Source of the DNA: Cyanobium sp. C1_MAG_00004
GTDB lineage: Bacteria > Cyanobacteriota > Cyanobacteriia > PCC-6307 > Cyanobiaceae
DNA length: 62,131 nt
NCBI GenBank assembly: GCA_027486935.1
Contig: JAIXOF010000016.1
Location: 1-62,131, forward strand
Reading direction: 5' to 3'
This document shows positions 25,721 to 35,198 of this stretch, one piece after another. Below the pieces are notes generated by a model. That model made no database searches, was not told the origin of the DNA, and saw nothing but the letters and a program-made list of their open reading frames with translations. Numbering within the stretch: the first letter of the stretch is position 1; each line of letters starts with the position of its first letter. Made by a program: the position numbers and the translations under genes.

Positions 25721-26545
25721 GTGGTCTCCTTGGCGGGTCTGAACCAGCACGTTGCGTTCGCTTTGCTGCTGACGCTGGCCGCCGGACTCTCGACAGGGAT
25801 CGGCAGCCTGCTGGGCCTGCTCAACAGACGCTTCAGCCCCCGGGTCCTGGCGCTGTCGCTGAGTGTCTCGGCGGGCGTGATGATGCAGGTCTCGTTTGTC
25901 GAGATCTTTCCCAAGGCCCGTGCCGCCCTGAGCCTGGGCCTTGGCAACCGCGCCGGTTACGCCTGGACGGTGGCCGCCTTTTTTGGCGGCATCGCCGTGA
26001 TGGCCGCCATCGATCAGCTGCTGCCCAGCCATGCCTTGGCGCCGTCCCTGGAGGAGAGTCAGGACCAACGGGCCAGAAGCCTGAACGAGTCACGCACCCT
26101 GCTGCGCATGGGGCTGTTCTCGGCACTGGCCATCGGGATCCACAACTTTCCCGAGGGACTGGCCACCTTTGTGGCGGCCCTCAACAACCCGAAGCTGGGC
26201 ATCAGCATCGCCCTGGCCATCGCCATCCACAACATTCCCGAGGGGCTGGCGATCTCGGCCCCGGTGTATTACGCAACCGGGAACCGCAGCCAGGCCTTCT
26301 GGCTCTCGTTTGCCTCTGGACTGGCCGAACCCCTGGGAGCCCTGGTGGGGTATGGCCTGCTGCACAGCATCATGACCCCCCTGGTTCAAGGCCTGATCTT
26401 TGCCAGTGTGGGCGGCGTGATGGTCTACATCTGCCTCGATGAACTGTTGCCAGCCGCTCAGCGCTACGGCAGCCACCACCTGATGATCGCCGGGGTCATC
26501 GGCGGCATGCTGGTCATGAGCCTGAGTCTGGTGTTGCTCGCCTGA
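25721..26545 (+). CDS. zupT: ZIP-family metal transporter (ZupT-like)
   Basis: 274 residues with a GTG start. Eight hydrophobic segments, with the paired metal-site motifs HNFPEG (helix 4) and HNIPEG (helix 5), the defining feature of ZupT-type ZIP transporters that bring zinc and other divalent cations into the cytoplasm. SGLAEPLGALVGY and the C-terminal YICLDELLPAA are also typical. A variable cytoplasmic loop (SLEESQDQRARSLNES) sits between helices 3 and 4. It ends 4 nt before the next gene, suggesting a shared transcript. Gene symbol by similarity of motif pattern. Confidence 0.9.
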   Translation: MVSLAGLNQHVAFALLLTLAAGLSTGIGSLLGLLNRRFSPRVLALSLSVSAGVMMQVSFVEIFPKARAALSLGLGNRAGYAWTVAAFFGGIAVMAAIDQLLPSHALAPSLEESQDQRARSLNESRTLLRMGLFSALAIGIHNFPEGLATFVAALNNPKLGISIALAIAIHNIPEGLAISAPVYYATGNRSQAFWLSFASGLAEPLGALVGYGLLHSIMTPLVQGLIFASVGGVMVYICLDELLPAAQRYGSHHLMIAGVIGGMLVMSLSLVLLA

Positions 26546-26549
26546 GCCG

Positions 26550-27713
26550 ATGCCGATCCATGCCCCTGCGGACCAGCGCTGGCCTTGGTGGCCGCTGTTG
26601 CCCCTGTACCCCTACGGCCGGCGCGCCACCTTGGTGCGCGAGCTGATCCCCGATCAGGTCTGGAGCTTTGAGCAGCTGCAGGGGGTGTATTACGTCGCGG
26701 TGCCGATCCGCATGACGGTGCTGCGGCTCAACCAGGGGCTGCTGCTGTATGCGCCGGTGGCACCAACGGCCGAGGTGCGCCGTGCCCTGGCCGAGCTCGA
26801 GCGGGCCTACGGCCCCGTGCAGACGATCGTGCTGCCCAGCAGCTCTGGGCTGGAGCACAAGCTGCCGGTGCCAGCGATGGCCCGGGCCTTTCCAGAAGCC
26901 CAGCTGTGGGTGACGCCGCGGCAGTGGAGCTTCCCGGTGCCCCTGCCCCTGGCCTGGCTGGGCTTCCCTGCCGGGCGCACCCGGGTGCTGTTTGAACAGG
27001 GGCTCCCCCACACCGACGAGCTGAGCTGGACGGCCCTTGGCCCCCTCGATCTTGGGTTGGGCACGTTCATGGAGGCGGCCTGCCTGCACCGCAGCAGCGG
27101 CTGCCTGCTCGTCACCGATGCCCTGGTGAGCATCGGCGATCAGCCGCCTGCGGTGTTCGAGCTCGATCCGACACCGTTGCTGTTTCATGCCCGCGAGCGG
27201 GGCGATGAACCCCTGCAGGACAGTCCGGAGCGTCGGCGCATCGGCTGGTGGCGGCTGGCCCTGTTCGCCTCTTACCTGCGTCCGGCCAGCCTCGAGGTGC
27301 CGCCTGCAGGAACGGTCCTGGGCCAGGCCATGGCCCCCGGCCTGCGCAATGCCCGCAGCCACTTCGGGCTGTACCCGTTTCGCTGGCCCCAGGGGTGGGA
27401 GCGGGAATTTGAGCAGCTGCGCAGTCAGCAGGCAGGGGGCTTACAGATTGCGCCGGTGCTCGAACGGCTGGTCTTTCCACGCAGCCGCCAGGCCCTGCTG
27501 AGCTGGGTCGAATCCCTGGCCGAGCTGGAGGGGCTGCGCTGGCTGATCGCAGCCCATTACGACGCACCGGTGCCCTGCCAGGGCGACAGCTTGCGGGCGC
27601 TGGCTTCAGCCCTGGGCTGCCGGGACTGGGCGGTCAACGCGGGCAGCTGGGATCTGCTGGCCCGGATCGACAGAACCCTGCTGGGCTTGGGGGTGGTCCC
27701 TGGGGATCCCTGA
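26550..27713 (+). CDS. DUF4336 protein, metallo-beta-lactamase-like fold
   Basis: 387 residues. The ordered strands IRMTVLRLNQGLLLYAPV and IVLPSSSGLEHKLPVPAMA, followed by FPEAQLWVTP and later CLLVTDALV, match the DUF4336 pattern, a family distantly related to metallo-beta-lactamases and common in cyanobacteria and plants. The LEHKLPVP segment stands where the HxHxDH zinc motif would be; that motif is not present, so zinc hydrolase activity is doubtful. No signal peptide. Starts 4 nt after the ZIP transporter stop. Function unknown. Confidence 0.7.
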   Translation: MPIHAPADQRWPWWPLLPLYPYGRRATLVRELIPDQVWSFEQLQGVYYVAVPIRMTVLRLNQGLLLYAPVAPTAEVRRALAELERAYGPVQTIVLPSSSGLEHKLPVPAMARAFPEAQLWVTPRQWSFPVPLPLAWLGFPAGRTRVLFEQGLPHTDELSWTALGPLDLGLGTFMEAACLHRSSGCLLVTDALVSIGDQPPAVFELDPTPLLFHARERGDEPLQDSPERRRIGWWRLALFASYLRPASLEVPPAGTVLGQAMAPGLRNARSHFGLYPFRWPQGWEREFEQLRSQQAGGLQIAPVLERLVFPRSRQALLSWVESLAELEGLRWLIAAHYDAPVPCQGDSLRALASALGCRDWAVNAGSWDLLARIDRTLLGLGVVPGDP

Positions 27714-27798
27714 ACCTGGGCAAAATCCTGCTGAAGCGGAATGCAGCAGCTAAATGCAGAAGATGGATGCAGATCCGGGGTGAGGCTGAGGGCTGGGC

Positions 27799-28158
27799 TC
27801 AGAGCCTGAGTTCGCCGGGGTCGGCGTCGTGGTCATCGTCAAGACCACCGGTGCTGATCAAGGTGGTTTCCAGCTCCATGCGCTGCTCCATCTGGCGCAG
27901 GAAGTAACCGGTCATCATGGCCGAGGCCAACAATCCAGCCAGGTTGTCGCGGCTGGTCTGAATCTTGACGTCGAACTGTTCGCCAGGAAGCATGCCCAGC
28001 AGACCCTGAACGTTGTGGCGAATGATGTCCTGAATGTCGCTGCTGGCCGATCGGGCGACCCGTTGCAGAACATCCGGAGATTGCTCCTGGAGGTACTGAA
28101 TCAGGGAGTTACCGCTGATCGCTTCGTTATCGCTCGTCAGGAACTCCGGGTTGAACAT
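27799..28158 (-). CDS. DUF760 conserved cyanobacterial/plastid protein
   Basis: 119 residues, soluble and helical. NSLIQYLQEQSPDVLQRV, then IIRHNVQGLLGMLPGEQFDV and ASAMMTGYFLRQMEQRMEL, is the DUF760 layout seen across cyanobacteria and chloroplasts. The C-terminal tail is acidic (DDDHDADPGE). No catalytic motif. It lies 29 nt downstream of lepB on the same strand. The sequence 27714-27798 holds nothing I recognise. Confidence 0.8.
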   Translation of the reverse strand: MFNPEFLTSDNEAISGNSLIQYLQEQSPDVLQRVARSASSDIQDIIRHNVQGLLGMLPGEQFDVKIQTSRDNLAGLLASAMMTGYFLRQMEQRMELETTLISTGGLDDDHDADPGELRL

Positions 28159-28187
28159 CCGGTGTGCTCCACGTCACGGTCTGCACC

Positions 28188-28769
28188 CTACCCCAGCTGC
28201 TCATCTGCATCAGGGGCGCCTGCAGTGGGGGAGAACCGAATCGGACCGAACCGCTGTAAGGGCCAGTAGCGCCACACGGCCGTACCGATGACCTGCTGGC
28301 GTGGCAGCGGTCCCCACAGATGGGAGTCCAGGCTGGCATTGCGGTTGTCGCCCAGCACCAGCAGCGCCTGCGGCGGCAGCACCAGGGGCGCCAGCTGATA
28401 GTTCATCGGCTCGGCAGCCCAGTCGGGATCAACAGCCGCCCCATTGCGCAGCAGCTGACCACCGCGGACCTCGACCTGATCACCGGGCCCGGCGACAACC
28501 CGTTTGATCAGGGCAGCGGCGGGGTCATAGCCCGCCGCCACCAGGGCGGCGGGTGGACGGAAGACCACCACCGTTCCAGGCTTGAGGGGCACTCCCAGGC
28601 GGGGCCGCACCTTTTCGACCAGGATCCGGTCCTGCAACTGCAAGGTCGGCAGCATGGAACCCGATGGGATCCAGCGGGGCTCCACCACCCACAGACGCAG
28701 GGCCAGGGCCAACCCCACCCAGGCCAGCAACTCGACGAGACGGCGCCAAAGGGGCCTGTCTGAGCCCAT
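28188..28769 (-). CDS. lepB: Signal peptidase I
   Basis: 193 residues from the ATG at 28769. One N-terminal membrane helix (about 12-30) is followed by the serine-lysine dyad: PSGSML with catalytic Ser38 and ALIKRVVAGPGD with general base Lys89. GDNRNASLDSHLWGPL near the C terminus is box E. It cleaves signal peptides of exported proteins on the outer face of the membrane; the secreted proteins in this window would be substrates. Longer in-frame sequence upstream overlaps menD and is not coding. Divergent from menD by 49 nt. Confidence 0.94.
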   Translation of the reverse strand: MGSDRPLWRRLVELLAWVGLALALRLWVVEPRWIPSGSMLPTLQLQDRILVEKVRPRLGVPLKPGTVVVFRPPAALVAAGYDPAAALIKRVVAGPGDQVEVRGGQLLRNGAAVDPDWAAEPMNYQLAPLVLPPQALLVLGDNRNASLDSHLWGPLPRQQVIGTAVWRYWPLQRFGPIRFSPTAGAPDADEQLG

Positions 28770-28818
28770 GGCCAACACTCCTGATCGCAGGATGGAGGCA
28801 CCATCCTGAAGTGTCCTG

Positions 28819-30621
28819 GTGGGGGCCGAGCCAAACCACGCTGAGGAGCCACTGGCCGCCGCCAACCTGCGGGCGGCCCTGGTGCTGCTCGACCGCCTGA
28901 TCGAGGGCGGCCTGGCGGCCCTGGTGGTCTGCCCCGGCAGCCGCTCGGCGCCGTTGGCCCAGGCGGCGGCCCTGCTGGAGGCCAGGGGGCTGCGGTTGCT
29001 GACCGCCCTCGACGAGCGCTCGGCCGGGTTCTGGGCCCTGGGGTACAGCCGGGCCAGCGGCCGGTTGGGCGGGGTCGTGACCACCTCGGGCACGGCCGTG
29101 GCCAACCTGCTGCCCGCCGCGGTCGAGGCCGACATGGGCGGCGTGCCCCTGCTGCTGCTCAGCGCCGACCGGCCGGCCCGGCTCAAGGGCTGCGGCGCCA
29201 ATCAGACGGTCAACCAGGAGCACTTTCTGAAGGCGGCGGCGCGCTGGCTGGGCGAGGGGGACCCCGATGGCCTGGCCCGCATGGCGGATCAGCACTTGCA
29301 GCAGCTGGCCCAGCGCGCCATCGATGCCTCCGCTGGCACGGGTGGCGGCCCCGCTGGCCCCGTGCATCTGAACCTGCCTTTTGACGAGCCCCTGCACAGC
29401 GATGCCCAGCAATGGCAGGCGCTGCAGCAGCAATGGTCGCCCCTGCGGCCTGGCCCGGCGCCAACGGCTGGCACCACAGCGGCAATCGAGCCGTCAGGCC
29501 CCACGGACCTGGATCCCGACCGGCCCGGGGTGGTGGTGGCTGGCCCCTGGCGGGGCCGCCCCCAGCAGTGGTCCGCCCATCAAAGGGCCCTGCGGCAGTG
29601 GCTCGGCCGCAGCGGCTGGCCCCTGCTGGCCGACGGGCTCAGCGGCCTGCGGGGCCAGCCGGATCTGCAGGCGATCGGCGGCTATGACCTGGTGCTGGCC
29701 CAACCGCCCCGGCAGCTGCAGACAGGCCAGGTGCTGCGGCTGGGGCCGCTGCCCGCCAGTCGGCGGCTGCAGGACTGGCTCGTCGCCTGCGGCGGCCGCC
29801 AGGTGCTGGTCAGCGAAGGGGAACCGCGGCGCCTTGATCCCCTGGGCACCGCCGCCGCCCAAGTCCCCCATGGCCTGGCGGCTTGGTGCGGGGCCCAGCC
29901 CCAGGTCCTGTGGCAGGGCCAGCCCAGCGCCACCAGCCTGGCCCTGCGGCAGGTCTGGCAGCAGGCCGATCAGGGCGTGCAGCAGCTGCTCGATCAGCAG
30001 CTGCTGGCCGCAGCAGCGGCCAACGAGCCGGCCCTGGCCCGCCAGCTGAGCCGGCTGCTGCCGGCCGGACTGCCGCTGGTGCTGGCCAACAGCTCGCCGG
30101 TGCGCGACTGGGAGAGCTTTGCCGATCCCAACGGCCCAGCGCGGCCGGTGCTCGGCTTTCGCGGTGCCTCGGGCATCGACGGCACCCTGTCGCTGGCCTG
30201 CGGCGTGGCCGAAGCCCTGGGGCAGGCGGTACTGCTCACCGGTGATCTGGCCCTGCTGCATGACAGCAACGGCTGGCTGTGGCGCACCCAGCTGCGGGGC
30301 CGGCTGGCCGTGGTGCTGATCAACAACGGCGGCGGCGGCATCTTCGAGCAGTTGCCGATCCGCCATCCGGCCGGGGCCGGCATGGATTTCGAGCGGCTGT
30401 TCGCCATGCCCCAACCGGTCGATGGGGCCCTGCTGTGTGCGGCCCATGGGGTTCCCCACCGGCACCTGGAGCAGCCCGAGGCGCTGCAGGCCAGCCTTGA
30501 GTGGTTGCTGCAGCAGCCCCTGGCGGTGCTCGAGATCAGCACCGACCGCAGCGCCGATGCCGAGCGGCGCCGGCGGCTGCGCACAATGGCGGCAGCGCAG
30601 TTGGGCGAACGATGGGTGTGA
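28819..30621 (+). CDS. menD: MenD, SEPHCHC synthase
   Basis: 600 residues from a GTG start. A ThDP enzyme that joins isochorismate and 2-oxoglutarate in the naphthoquinone pathway, used by cyanobacteria for phylloquinone of photosystem I. N-terminal [15 protein letters not shown] is the diagnostic MenD motif with the isochorismate-binding [21 protein letters not shown] holds the Glu for ThDP activation, and [11 protein letters not shown]...INNGGGGIF is the Mg-ThDP motif. The stop overlaps menB by 10 nt, so the two are co-translated. Long open frames opposite are composition shadows. Confidence 0.95.
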   Translation: MGAEPNHAEEPLAAANLRAALVLLDRLIEGGLAALVVCPGSRSAPLAQAAALLEARGLRLLTALDERSAGFWALGYSRASGRLGGVVTTSGTAVANLLPAAVEADMGGVPLLLLSADRPARLKGCGANQTVNQEHFLKAAARWLGEGDPDGLARMADQHLQQLAQRAIDASAGTGGGPAGPVHLNLPFDEPLHSDAQQWQALQQQWSPLRPGPAPTAGTTAAIEPSGPTDLDPDRPGVVVAGPWRGRPQQWSAHQRALRQWLGRSGWPLLADGLSGLRGQPDLQAIGGYDLVLAQPPRQLQTGQVLRLGPLPASRRLQDWLVACGGRQVLVSEGEPRRLDPLGTAAAQVPHGLAAWCGAQPQVLWQGQPSATSLALRQVWQQADQGVQQLLDQQLLAAAAANEPALARQLSRLLPAGLPLVLANSSPVRDWESFADPNGPARPVLGFRGASGIDGTLSLACGVAEALGQAVLLTGDLALLHDSNGWLWRTQLRGRLAVVLINNGGGGIFEQLPIRHPAGAGMDFERLFAMPQPVDGALLCAAHGVPHRHLEQPEALQASLEWLLQQPLAVLEISTDRSADAERRRRLRTMAAAQLGERWV

Positions 30622-31448
30622 CCTGGCAGGCCGCAGGCCCCTACGAGGACATCCTGCTGGAGCTCAGCGATGCGGGCCTGGCCCGCATCACCATCAACCG
30701 TCCCCACAAGCGCAATGCCTTTCGGCCGCGCACGGTGCACGAGCTGTGCGATGCCTTTAGCCGGGTGCGCGACAACCCGGCCATCGGTGTGGTGCTGTTC
30801 ACCGGCGCCGGCCCGGCCGCTGACGGGGGCTGGGCCTTCTGCGCCGGCGGCGACCAAAGCGTGCGCGGCGACGGCGGCTACGTCGACGACGACGGCCTGC
30901 CGCGGCTCAACGTGCTGGACCTGCAGCGCATCATTCGGAGCCTGCCCAAGGTGGTGATCGGCCTGGTGGCCGGCTACGCCATCGGTGGCGGCCAGGTGCT
31001 GCACCTGCTCTGCGACCTGAGCATCGCCGCCGAGAACGCCGTGTTCGGTCAGACCGGCCCGCGGGTGGGCAGCTTTGACGGCGGCTTTGGCGCCGGCTAC
31101 CTGGCCCGGGTGGTGGGCCAGCGCAAAGCGCGCGAGATCTGGTTTCTGTGCCGGCAGTACGGCGCCAGCGAAGCGCTGGCGATGGGGCTGGTGAATGCGG
31201 TGGTGCCGCTTGAGCAGCTGCAGGACGAGGGGGTGCGCTGGGGACTAGAGGTGCTGCAGCACAGTCCTACGGCGATCCGCTGCCTCAAGGCGGCCTTCAA
31301 TGCCGAGACCGACGGCCTGGCGGGCATCCAGGAGCTGGCCGGTCAGGCCACCCACCTGTTTTACCGGACCGCCGAGGGCCAGGAAGGCCGCAATGCCTTT
31401 TTGGAGAAACGCCCGCCCGATTTTTCGGACGCCCCCTGGTTGCCTTGA
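30612..31448 (+). CDS. menB: 1,4-dihydroxy-2-naphthoyl-CoA synthase
   Basis: 278 residues from the ATG at 30612, inside the last menD codons. Crotonase fold: [29 protein letters not shown] (oxyanion hole), [19 protein letters not shown] and [18 protein letters not shown] with the MenB-specific Asp/Gly active-site segment. The YxxxGPY-like N terminus and [12 protein letters not shown]-like C terminus ([14 protein letters not shown]) are also family features. It closes o-succinylbenzoyl-CoA to the naphthoate ring, two steps after MenD. Cytoplasmic. Confidence 0.95.
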   Translation: MGVTWQAAGPYEDILLELSDAGLARITINRPHKRNAFRPRTVHELCDAFSRVRDNPAIGVVLFTGAGPAADGGWAFCAGGDQSVRGDGGYVDDDGLPRLNVLDLQRIIRSLPKVVIGLVAGYAIGGGQVLHLLCDLSIAAENAVFGQTGPRVGSFDGGFGAGYLARVVGQRKAREIWFLCRQYGASEALAMGLVNAVVPLEQLQDEGVRWGLEVLQHSPTAIRCLKAAFNAETDGLAGIQELAGQATHLFYRTAEGQEGRNAFLEKRPPDFSDAPWLP

Positions 31449-31505
31449 TGGCGACAGGAGATTTCAGCGGCTGCCCGTAAAGTTGCGGCCACCGAATCAG
31501 ACCGC

Positions 31506-32987
31506 GTGCGAATTCTGTTTGCCGCCGCCGAGTGCGCCCCCATGATCAAGGTGGGTGGCATGGGCGATGTGGTGGGCTCGTTGCCGCCGGCCCTGGCGGC
31601 CCTGGGCCATGACGTGCGCGTGATCCTGCCCGGGTACGGGCGTCTGTGGAGCCGGCTGCAGATCCCGGCCGAGCCCGTCTGGCGCGGCCACACCATGGGC
31701 AACGACTTTGCGGTCTTTGAAGCCCGCCATCCCACCACGGGGCTGCCGCTCTACCTGGTGGGGCATCCGGTGTTCGACGGCGAGCGCATCTACGGCGGCG
31801 ACGACGAGGACTGGCGCTTCACCTTCTTTGCCAGTGCGGTTTCCGAATTCGCCTGGAACCACTGGAAGCCCCAGGTGCTGCATTGCCATGACTGGCACAC
31901 CGGCATGATTCCGGTGTGGATGCACCAGGACCCGGAGGTCAGCACGGTCTTCACCATCCACAACCTCAAGTACCAGGGTCCCTGGCGCTGGAAGCTGGAG
32001 CGCATCACCTGGTGCCCCTGGTACATGCAGGGGGACCACACCATGGCGGCAGCCTTGCTGTATGCCGATCGGGTCAATGCGGTCTCACCGACCTATGCCC
32101 AGGAGATCCGCACGGCCGAATACGGCGAAAAGCTTGAAGGGCTGCTGAATTACGTCAGCGGCAAGCTGCGGGGCATCGTCAACGGGATCGACACCGACGA
32201 CTGGAACCCCGCCACCGATGCCGACCTGCCGGCCCGGTTCAGCGCCGGCGACCTGGCCCCCCGCGCCGCCAACAAACAGGCCCTGCAGGAACGGTTCGGC
32301 CTGGCCGTGAGCCCGCGGACCTACCTGATGGGCATGGTCAGCCGCCTGGTGGACCAGAAGGGTGTGGATCTGCTGCTGCAGGTGGCCGACCGGGTGCTGG
32401 CCTACACCGACAGCCAGATCGTGGTGCTGGGCACCGGTGACCGGACCTACGAAACCGGCCTGTGGCAGATGGCGTCCCGCCATCCCGGCCGCTTCGCCGT
32501 GTTTCTGACCTACGACGATGGGCTTTCAAGGCTCGTCTACGGGGGCAGCGACGCCTTCCTGATGCCCAGCCTCTTCGAACCCTGCGGCATCAGCCAGATG
32601 CTGGCGATGCGCTACGGCTCGATCCCGGTGGTGCGCCGGGTGGGGGGCCTGGTGGACACCGTCCCGCCCAACGACCCACTGGCGGCAACGGGCACCGGCT
32701 ACGGCTTTGACCGCTACGAGCCGATCGACTTCTACACCGCGATCGTGCGCTCGTGGGAGGCCTACCGCAACCAGGCCAGCTGGCAGGAGCTGCAGCGCCG
32801 GGCGATGGCCGTCGACTTCAGCTGGGCCCGCTCGGCCCTGGACTACGACGCCATGTACCGCGACGTCTGCGGCGTCAAGGAACCCAGCCCCGAGGCGGCC
32901 GCCGTCGAGCGGTTCTCGCAGGGCCAAGAGGCCGACCCGTCGCGCCGGGGGCTGGCGGGGCTGCTGCGGTTGCGCGGCCAGGGCTGA
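31506..32987 (+). CDS. glgA: Glycogen synthase (ADP-glucose type, GT5)
   Basis: 493 residues with a GTG start. [18 protein letters not shown] at the N terminus holds the KxGG ADP-glucose loop. [17 protein letters not shown] and the C-terminal [11 protein letters not shown] (E/X7/E region with STNGG-like segment) define the GT5 family. It extends alpha-1,4-glucan from ADP-glucose in the cytoplasm. A tail of about 30 residues after the catalytic core is low complexity. Alone here; glgB and glgC are not in the window. Whether it cooperates with the GH13 block at 1044-7893 is unknown. Confidence 0.95.
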   Translation: MRILFAAAECAPMIKVGGMGDVVGSLPPALAALGHDVRVILPGYGRLWSRLQIPAEPVWRGHTMGNDFAVFEARHPTTGLPLYLVGHPVFDGERIYGGDDEDWRFTFFASAVSEFAWNHWKPQVLHCHDWHTGMIPVWMHQDPEVSTVFTIHNLKYQGPWRWKLERITWCPWYMQGDHTMAAALLYADRVNAVSPTYAQEIRTAEYGEKLEGLLNYVSGKLRGIVNGIDTDDWNPATDADLPARFSAGDLAPRAANKQALQERFGLAVSPRTYLMGMVSRLVDQKGVDLLLQVADRVLAYTDSQIVVLGTGDRTYETGLWQMASRHPGRFAVFLTYDDGLSRLVYGGSDAFLMPSLFEPCGISQMLAMRYGSIPVVRRVGGLVDTVPPNDPLAATGTGYGFDRYEPIDFYTAIVRSWEAYRNQASWQELQRRAMAVDFSWARSALDYDAMYRDVCGVKEPSPEAAAVERFSQGQEADPSRRGLAGLLRLRGQG

Positions 32988-33025
32988 GGCAAGCCAGAGC
33001 CAGGCCCAGCCGCTAGAACCGGCCC

Positions 33026-33763
33026 ATGGCCGATCACTCGAACCTGCCGGCTCCCTATGAGAGCCCCTGGCGGCAGCTGGGCCGGGCGGCGGCGGCGGTT
33101 CTGGCCAGTCTGCGGTTGGACCTGCGCAGCCTCTGGCGCCGCAACCGGGATGGCGAGCTGACGCGGCCGGCCTGGTGGCCCAGGGATCTGGCGCCCCTGT
33201 TCTGGCCGCTGATGCTGGCAGGTGCCCTGACCCTGCTGGTGGCGGTGGGCACGGGCCTGATCCAGCTGCTGCAGCGCCCCCCGGCCCCGCCGGCGCCGGT
33301 GGCCGAGCGTCCCGCAGACGTCGGCCCTACAGCCGACCTGCCGGCGCTGCTGCAGGACATGCAGCCAATCGACCCGCAGCAGGCGGCCCCCCAGCTCCCA
33401 CCCCCCCAGGCACCACAACAGCAGGACGACCGCCCCCAGGCCGCACCGTCCCCGCCGTTGGAGCTGCAGCCCGCCCCGGCGCCCGACCCGCTGCTGGCCG
33501 CCTTCGCCCAGGGGGAGGGGCAGACCCTGATCGCCGCCGCCACGGCACAGCCCGAGCTGGGGTTGCTGCAGCTGCAGCTCAGTCCGGCCTACGACGCGCT
33601 GGGAGCGCGGCAACAGCGCCGCTGGGCCGAGACCTGGCTGCAACAAAGCCTCGAGCTGGGCTTCGAGCAACTGGTGCTGCTCGACGGTGACGGCCAGACG
33701 GTGGGCTACCGGGCCCGGGTCGGCTCAGGCATGATCCTGCTCGATCCCGACAACGCGTCCTGA
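33026..33763 (+). CDS. Single-pass membrane protein with Pro/Gln-rich linker, unknown
   Basis: 245 residues. A basic N-terminal cytoplasmic part of about 55 residues is followed by one membrane helix (about 57-82, PLFWPLMLAGALTLLVAV), then a long Pro/Ala/Gln linker (about 85-155), then a compact domain of about 85 residues (LLAAFAQGEGQTLIAAA to VGYRARVGSGMILLDP). No family recognised. The stop and the murF start share bases (TGATG), so expression is coupled to a peptidoglycan enzyme. The layout of anchor, flexible linker and small distal domain is that of periplasmic envelope proteins, but the function is a guess. Confidence 0.75.
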   Translation: MADHSNLPAPYESPWRQLGRAAAAVLASLRLDLRSLWRRNRDGELTRPAWWPRDLAPLFWPLMLAGALTLLVAVGTGLIQLLQRPPAPPAPVAERPADVGPTADLPALLQDMQPIDPQQAAPQLPPPQAPQQQDDRPQAAPSPPLELQPAPAPDPLLAAFAQGEGQTLIAAATAQPELGLLQLQLSPAYDALGARQQRRWAETWLQQSLELGFEQLVLLDGDGQTVGYRARVGSGMILLDPDNAS

Positions 33764-35187
33764 TGGCCCTGCAGACCACCGACCTGCAGACGCTGTTCGG
33801 ATCGCCCCTGGCCGGCGATGGGGCACCCCAACTGGCACCCGCGCCCCTCAGCATCTGCACCGACAGCCGCCAGCTGCAGGCCGGGCAACTGTTCATCCCC
33901 CTGGTGGGGGACAGCTTTGACGGGCACCGCTTTGTGGCCGCCGCGATCGAAGCGGGGGCTGCCGCGGTGCTCTGCAACGCCGCCAGCCTGGCCAGCGGCG
34001 GCGCGCTCGATCAGGAGAGCCTGCAAGCCCTGGCTGGTCAGCACGGCTGCGCGCTGTGGCGCGTCGAGGACACCCTCGACGCCTACCAACGGCTGGCATC
34101 CTTGGCACGGCAACGGCGCACCACCCCGGTGGTGGCCGTCACCGGCTCGGCCGGCAAGACCACCACCCGCGAGCTGATCCGCGCAGCGCTGGCGCCGCTG
34201 GGGCCGATCTGGGCCAGCAGCGGCAACGAAAACAACGACATCGGCGTGCCCCTGACCCTGCTGGGCGCGGGCCCCGAGCACCGGGCTGTGGTGGTCGAGA
34301 TGGGCATGCGCGGCCTGGGCGAGATCGAGCGGCTCAGCCGCTGCGCCCAACCCGATGTGGCGGTGATCACCAACATCGGCACCGCCCACATCGGCCGCCT
34401 GGGCAGCCGCGAGGCGATCGCCACCGCCAAATGCGAGATCACCGCTGCCCTGCGGCCCGGTGGCCTGGTGGTGATCCCGGCAGGGGACCCGCTGCTCGAT
34501 GCTGCCCTGGCCGCCGTGTGGACCGGGCGGGTGCTGCGGGTGGCGATTGAAGGCGACACCCTGGCACCCGGCACGGCCCCCGCCGATCTGACCGCAGCGC
34601 TCGATGCGACAGGGGCCGCGGTGCTCACCCTGCCGTCGGGCGACCGGTTGCCGGTGCCCCTGAGCGGCCGCCACAACGCCCGCAACCTGCTGCTGGCCGT
34701 GGCGGTGGCCCAGCAGCTGGGGGTGGCGCCCGAGGCGTTGGCCAACCTGACGGTCGAGGTGCCCGGCGGCCGCAACCGCCGGCTGCAGCTGGGCGGGCTC
34801 ACCCTGCTGGATGAGACCTACAACGCCTCACCCGAAGCGGTGCTGGCCGCCCTGGACCTGTTGGCCGCCCAGCCGGGCCGCCGTTTTGCGGTGCTGGGCA
34901 CCATGCTCGAGCTGGGTGATCAGAGCCTGGAGCTGCACCGGCGCGTCGCCGCCCGGGCCGCCGCGCTGGACCTGGATGGACTGGTGATCGTCGACGCCGG
35001 CGCCGAGGGCGCAGCCATGGCCCAGGCCGCCGCCACCCTTGGGCAGGTGGTGGTGGTGCAGACCCCCCAGCAGGCGGCCGAACCCTTGCGCCAGTGGCTC
35101 AAGCCTGGTGATGCCCTGCTGCTCAAGGCCAGCCGGGGGGTGGCCCTTGAGCGATTGATTCCGCTTCTGCCACAGCAACTGGGCTGA
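33763..35187 (+). CDS. murF: UDP-MurNAc-tripeptide:D-Ala-D-Ala ligase
   Basis: 474 residues. Mur ligase with N-terminal UDP-binding domain (ICTDSRQLQAGQLFIPL), the ATP loop VAVTGSAGKTTTRE, SSGNENNDIGVPLTLL, and C-terminal ATPase and amino-acid domains (DETYNASPEAV, VLGTMLELGD). It adds D-Ala-D-Ala to the lipid II precursor in the cytoplasm. Starts by TGATG coupling to the anchored protein upstream and converges on glmU with an 11-nt gap. Motifs and length are normal. Confidence 0.96.
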   Translation: MALQTTDLQTLFGSPLAGDGAPQLAPAPLSICTDSRQLQAGQLFIPLVGDSFDGHRFVAAAIEAGAAAVLCNAASLASGGALDQESLQALAGQHGCALWRVEDTLDAYQRLASLARQRRTTPVVAVTGSAGKTTTRELIRAALAPLGPIWASSGNENNDIGVPLTLLGAGPEHRAVVVEMGMRGLGEIERLSRCAQPDVAVITNIGTAHIGRLGSREAIATAKCEITAALRPGGLVVIPAGDPLLDAALAAVWTGRVLRVAIEGDTLAPGTAPADLTAALDATGAAVLTLPSGDRLPVPLSGRHNARNLLLAVAVAQQLGVAPEALANLTVEVPGGRNRRLQLGGLTLLDETYNASPEAVLAALDLLAAQPGRRFAVLGTMLELGDQSLELHRRVAARAAALDLDGLVIVDAGAEGAAMAQAAATLGQVVVVQTPQQAAEPLRQWLKPGDALLLKASRGVALERLIPLLPQQLG

Positions 35188-35198
35188 GACGAAGCGCC

